DNA of 64,000 nt from Vibrio breoganii (GTDB lineage Bacteria > Pseudomonadota > Gammaproteobacteria > Enterobacterales > Vibrionaceae). Positions 61,248-64,000 of this stretch are shown here, in pieces. Numbering within the stretch: position 1 is the stretch's first letter; every line of letters starts with the position of its first letter. The notes beneath the pieces are model-generated. The model worked only from the letters and a program-made list of their open reading frames with translations. It was not told the origin of the DNA and did no database searches. The stretch is from positions 930,001 to 994,000 of the forward strand of contig NZ_CP016178.1 of the NCBI RefSeq assembly GCF_001677275.1, written 5' to 3'. A program made the position numbers and the translations under genes.

Positions 61248-62186
61248 ATGGAAAAACTAAAGCAACAATTTCTTGAGGTTTCCGATGCACTTGAGCTCGG
61301 AAACCCAGCCATTATTGAAAAAGATTACTGGGTCGTTGCGCTACTGTCTGATCTCGCTAAAGTGGCACCTAACTCTCATAAAATGATTTTCTCTGGCGGG
61401 ACTGCTCTAGCAAAGTCCAACGTTAAAATTCGTAGAATGTCAGAAGACGTAGACATTAAACTGATTCCGAAACCAGTATTTGATGAACTAAGTCGCTCCA
61501 AAAAGAAAGCGGCTCGTAAGGTATGCATCAACAAGATTGAACAGGCGCTCACTCAGTCAGAGCGATTCACGGTTGAAGCACGTAGTGTACGTGATGAATA
61601 CCGTTATGTTGAACTCGAACTTAAGTACCCGCAGCAGTTTCGCCAAGCACCGTGTCTTCGCCCTATCATTAAACTGGAGCTGATAGAGACAATTCCATTA
61701 TTGGATGTAGAATCTCGCTCTATTCAGTCTTTGGTGGCGGAGTTGTATAAACAACCACAAGAGGTGAAGGCGTTTGATTGCGTCTCTATCCATGCAACCT
61801 TAGTTGAAAAAGTGATTTCAATGTTGCGCCGTACCATGTCAGTGAAGCGTGATACACAGCGTAAGGATGATGTGGCTCTCGTACGGCACATATACGACGT
61901 TCACTGCATAGTTCAATCGGAAGCCCCTGATTATATGGCGCTGACAGAGCTGTTTAAAGCGGTATTAAAAGAAGATATTGAGCGTTATGGTAACCAACAC
62001 GCAGAGTTTGTCGCCAATCCCAAGCAAGAGCTACAATTCGGGCTGAAAGAGCTTGAAGAAAACCCTATTTTTCGCCAACGCTTTCAGGACTTTGTTGCCC
62101 CAATGGTATTTAACGCTGAACCCCATGATTTTGATACTTGCTTTGCTTCCTTTAGAGGTATAGCTGAATCGCTAATTCAATTTTGA
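61248..62186 (+). CDS. AbiEii/AbiGii-family nucleotidyltransferase toxin
   Basis: 312 residues. Nucleotidyltransferase motifs: FSGGTALAKSN (Gly-Gly-Thr, about residue 47-57) and RRMSEDVDIKLIP (Ser-Glu-Asp-x-Asp, about 62-74) near the N-terminus, then KVISMLRRTM and ALVRHIYDVHCIV typical of the helical half. Members inhibit growth by adding nucleotides to tRNA or related targets and give phage abortive infection. It is paired with the upstream AbiEi-like gene; the catalytic residues are intact, so this module looks functional. Confidence 0.87.
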   Translation: MEKLKQQFLEVSDALELGNPAIIEKDYWVVALLSDLAKVAPNSHKMIFSGGTALAKSNVKIRRMSEDVDIKLIPKPVFDELSRSKKKAARKVCINKIEQALTQSERFTVEARSVRDEYRYVELELKYPQQFRQAPCLRPIIKLELIETIPLLDVESRSIQSLVAELYKQPQEVKAFDCVSIHATLVEKVISMLRRTMSVKRDTQRKDDVALVRHIYDVHCIVQSEAPDYMALTELFKAVLKEDIERYGNQHAEFVANPKQELQFGLKELEENPIFRQRFQDFVAPMVFNAEPHDFDTCFASFRGIAESLIQF

Positions 62187-63117
62187 GTCATGTTCAGCGC
62201 TTATCCAAGAGAACTACCGCCATAAGTGTTCACCAAGCCCTATTGATATAAAAATGTAACCTTACGCACTTGATCCCACTTTTGATACTAAATGATCCTT
62301 CTAGGAAGCCATCATGGCTTCATGACTAGAAAAAAGCACCGGTACGCCAACGAAGAACAAAGTTGTCAACAAATCTTCCTCATCTATAACTTAACGCCCT
62401 TTTCTCACTCTACAAAGCCAACCACACTAAACCATTGTTTTTAAAATATTTAAATCACTAAAAACTAATCAAACCCCTGCTCCTACCATCGATTTTGGAA
62501 ATAAAAAATCGATGGTAGCGTGGTATTAGGCATTGCTTAAACACGCGTCACCAATATGCAGTGCCTCTGTCAATTTAGCTGACCAAGGAGAGCGCTATGG
62601 GGAAGATTTCAGCACAGCAGCAACGCAATCGCGCCAATAACAGTGGCGGGGTTGCACCCGATGCTCAGGTGATTGCCACGACTCTGAAGAGGTTCGTCTG
62701 CGCAAAATCGTGACCTTTTTGACCTGGTGGATGACGCACTCCCTACTCGACATTGAGGGGATTGCATTGATGCTTTGGCTTGTATTTCGTGCCTTTCAGA
62801 GGGTTCTCTGCATGACCACCTTCAAGTAGTTAATTTTAACAACCAACTTCCCACCACTCGCTTTCCGAACATAAGGCCAAAAGCTGTTCATCATGCCAAA
62901 CCGCAAGCTCTACTTTAGCCATATGGTCTCTGCGATATTGGTTTCGTACTTGTCGCTAATCCCATCTTATTTGACGGTTCACTGGTATTTCCTAGTTGTC
63001 TTGAGAGCGAAGAGTGTTTTCGTTAATCTCAGTCAAACAAACAGTATATATTCCTAGAATTAGTTGGCGTCCGTAGGACAGTTGCGCTATTCAAATGCTC
63101 CCACTCTACTGGAGCAA
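62187..63117. other. About 930 bases without an intact gene; degraded sequence
   Basis: After AbiEii the sequence has no long frame. A start with a good ribosome-binding site (AAGGAGAG) at about 62597 gives MGKISAQQQRNRANNSGGVA and PDAQVIATTLKRFVCAKS, then stops; coding character continues in another frame (DSEEVRLRKIVTFLTWWMTH), suggesting a frameshifted remnant. On the minus strand about 62840-62925 a 28-codon frame starts MAKVELAVWHDEQLL. None is recognised. Confidence 0.4.
62482..62517 (+). repeat. Inverted repeat and copy B of the 26-bp direct repeat
   Basis: CTACCATCGATTTT and AAAATCGATGGTAG are perfect 14-base arms around a short AT centre (ggaaataa). The right part, ATTTTGGAAATAAAAAATC then GATGGTA (62492-62517), repeats the site at 59891-59916. 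The structure suits a recombination site or a terminator. Confidence 0.65.
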
Positions 63118-63158
63118 GATATACAAAATGTTACCTATTAGGTAACATTTTGTATATC
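63118..63158. repeat. Perfect 41-bp palindrome after the second AbiEii-like gene
   Basis: Arms GATATACAAAATGTTACCTA and TAGGTAACATTTTGTATATC are 20-base perfect complements separated by a single T. It lies seven bases past the stop of the minus-strand toxin gene. It may be a terminator, an operator or a recombination scar. The central CTATTAGGT also occurs at the AbiE promoter (60797-60805). Confidence 0.85.
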
Positions 63159-63164
63159 ATTAAA

Positions 63165-64000
63165 TCAAATACTCATATCAAACGGATTCGAGTTGGACCT
63201 GTTCAGTACCTGTTGTGACAATGCCTTAATCTCAGATTGTACATACAACCAATAATCAGGATTATCTAGGGTACGTTCTTTCACAGTCTTGGGTACAAAT
63301 CGAGACATCTCCATATGGAAGTCTTCTTTCACCTCCTCGTGAGTGAGGAGCTTTTCTACTTGAGCATCTAACTGTTGCTCAAAGTCCTTATTCGGCTTGT
63401 CACGTGCCTCCAATTTCTTTGCAATCAGATCGTGAGACACGCTAATTCCCTGTTGCTTGATCCAAACTAAGTCCCAAACATCGCGTGGTTTTATACGCCT
63501 GGTACGATAGGCCAAAGCGATAAACTTCTCCGCAAAGGTCTCCTCTAGTGATTGAACAGGAATTATTAAACCTTCTATTGGGGAAACGATGCTGTAGTGA
63601 TTGATAAGCGGTCGTTTCTTCGCATCGAATGACGGAATCGCACACACATCAATGTGCATCTTCTGACGTGGCAAATCTGGCCGACCTGACTCCTTCTCAA
63701 TGCTGATTTTCCATGACGATGTATTTCCTTGAGGTTCACCAACAGGCTTACTTACAAGGACATCGGTTTCGTACTTATTTTCTATGTACTTCTGGATTTC
63801 TTGTTCTAGACCATCAAAATTTGAGGGCTTGAAATCATGACCCCCATTAAAATCTAGGTCTTCTGATAATCTAGAGCTGTTATAGCAAAGCCTTAACGAT
63901 GTTCCTCCAATGAATGTCAGCGTTTGCATTGCACCTTCTCTTACTAAGACATCCATGATGTCATGATGCAGAATTTCCTTTTCAATAACAGATGTAACTT
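63165..64000 (-). CDS. Second AbiEii-like nucleotidyltransferase (5' end outside window)
   Basis: The frame is open through the window edge; at least 277 residues are visible. Before the internal Met at 63956 it reads VTSVIEKEILHHDIMDVLVR, so that Met is not the true start. TFIGGTSLRLCYNSSRLSED then LDFNGG contains the GG-T-x-L and S-E-D-L-D-F nucleotidyltransferase motifs of AbiEii/AbiGii proteins, followed by DVCAIPSFDAKKRPLIN and EETFAEKFIALAYRTRRIK. It is of a different subgroup from the 61.2-kb toxin. A cognate antitoxin would be expected outside the window. Confidence 0.87.
   Translation of the reverse strand, partial: VTSVIEKEILHHDIMDVLVREGAMQTLTFIGGTSLRLCYNSSRLSEDLDFNGGHDFKPSNFDGLEQEIQKYIENKYETDVLVSKPVGEPQGNTSSWKISIEKESGRPDLPRQKMHIDVCAIPSFDAKKRPLINHYSIVSPIEGLIIPVQSLEETFAEKFIALAYRTRRIKPRDVWDLVWIKQQGISVSHDLIAKKLEARDKPNKDFEQQLDAQVEKLLTHEEVKEDFHMEMSRFVPKTVKERTLDNPDYWLYVQSEIKALSQQVLNRSNSNPFDMSI

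Overview
The window looks like chromosomal DNA of a Vibrio or a close relative in Vibrionaceae. The reasons are a malT / malP-malQ-glgB block in the Vibrio arrangement, an NhaD antiporter, a Vibrio-type porin, and several families of short dispersed repeats (a 'GCTTTAAGCTGACAGC' family and hairpin-forming 'GTCATCCTGAA...TTCAGGAT' elements) scattered between housekeeping genes. No rRNA or tRNA gene was seen.

1-33.5 kb is ordinary backbone. It holds the 5' end of a KefB/KefC K+ efflux gene with its flavodoxin-fold ancillary gene; nhaD; an M20 tripeptidase; and a compact operon (DUF368 membrane protein, a small membrane-anchored protein, SCO1-like and PCuA(C) copper chaperones, RsgA-type GTPase). 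It continues with a cytoplasmic GH13 alpha-amylase, DUF1353, an M15-like peptidase, queE-queD, a porin, a methyltransferase divergent from a LysR regulator, a short CDF transporter, and nnrS behind a near-consensus NsrR palindrome. A run of minus-strand genes follows (persulfide-dioxygenase-like hydrolase, alpha/beta hydrolase, membrane protein, MAPEG, outer-membrane protein), then glgB, malQ and malP, and divergently malT. The malP-malT intergenic region is unusual: it holds about six head-to-tail copies of a 142-bp unit.

33.7-43.2 kb is a surface-polysaccharide locus. Three plus-strand genes (FlaA1/CapD-like dehydratase, NAD-dependent epimerase, small phosphoglycosyltransferase) face six AT-rich minus-strand genes (three GT2 glycosyltransferases, an asparagine-synthase-like enzyme, a Wzy-like polymerase, a sulfotransferase). 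No Wzx flippase is visible.

43.5-64 kb is an accessory, defence-rich and IS-rich region. An IS10-like copy has been split by an IS5/IS903-type element with a 9-bp target duplication and then cut by an IS407-type IS3 element. That IS3 element has also removed the 3' end of a hipA toxin gene. The same hipA is split again by an IS200/IS605 element carrying TnpA and TnpB. Intact hipB remains, with four TATCC-N8-GGATA operators spaced exactly 28 bp apart. Immediately upstream of hipB, on the same strand, lies a complete four-gene Wadjet (JetABCD) anti-plasmid system. Beyond it are a J-domain protein with a small neighbour, decayed phd/parE toxin-antitoxin genes, a TnpB fragment, an IS630 element, an unknown gene behind a start-spanning inverted repeat, a tyrosine-recombinase tail, an AbiE-type toxin-antitoxin pair, and the 3' part of a second AbiEii-like toxin running off the window.

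Overall, a carbohydrate-metabolism backbone is joined to a surface-antigen locus and then to an island where one anti-plasmid system is intact and several toxin-antitoxin modules have been broken by transposons. All functional calls rest on recognisable motifs and gene order; no database search was possible.
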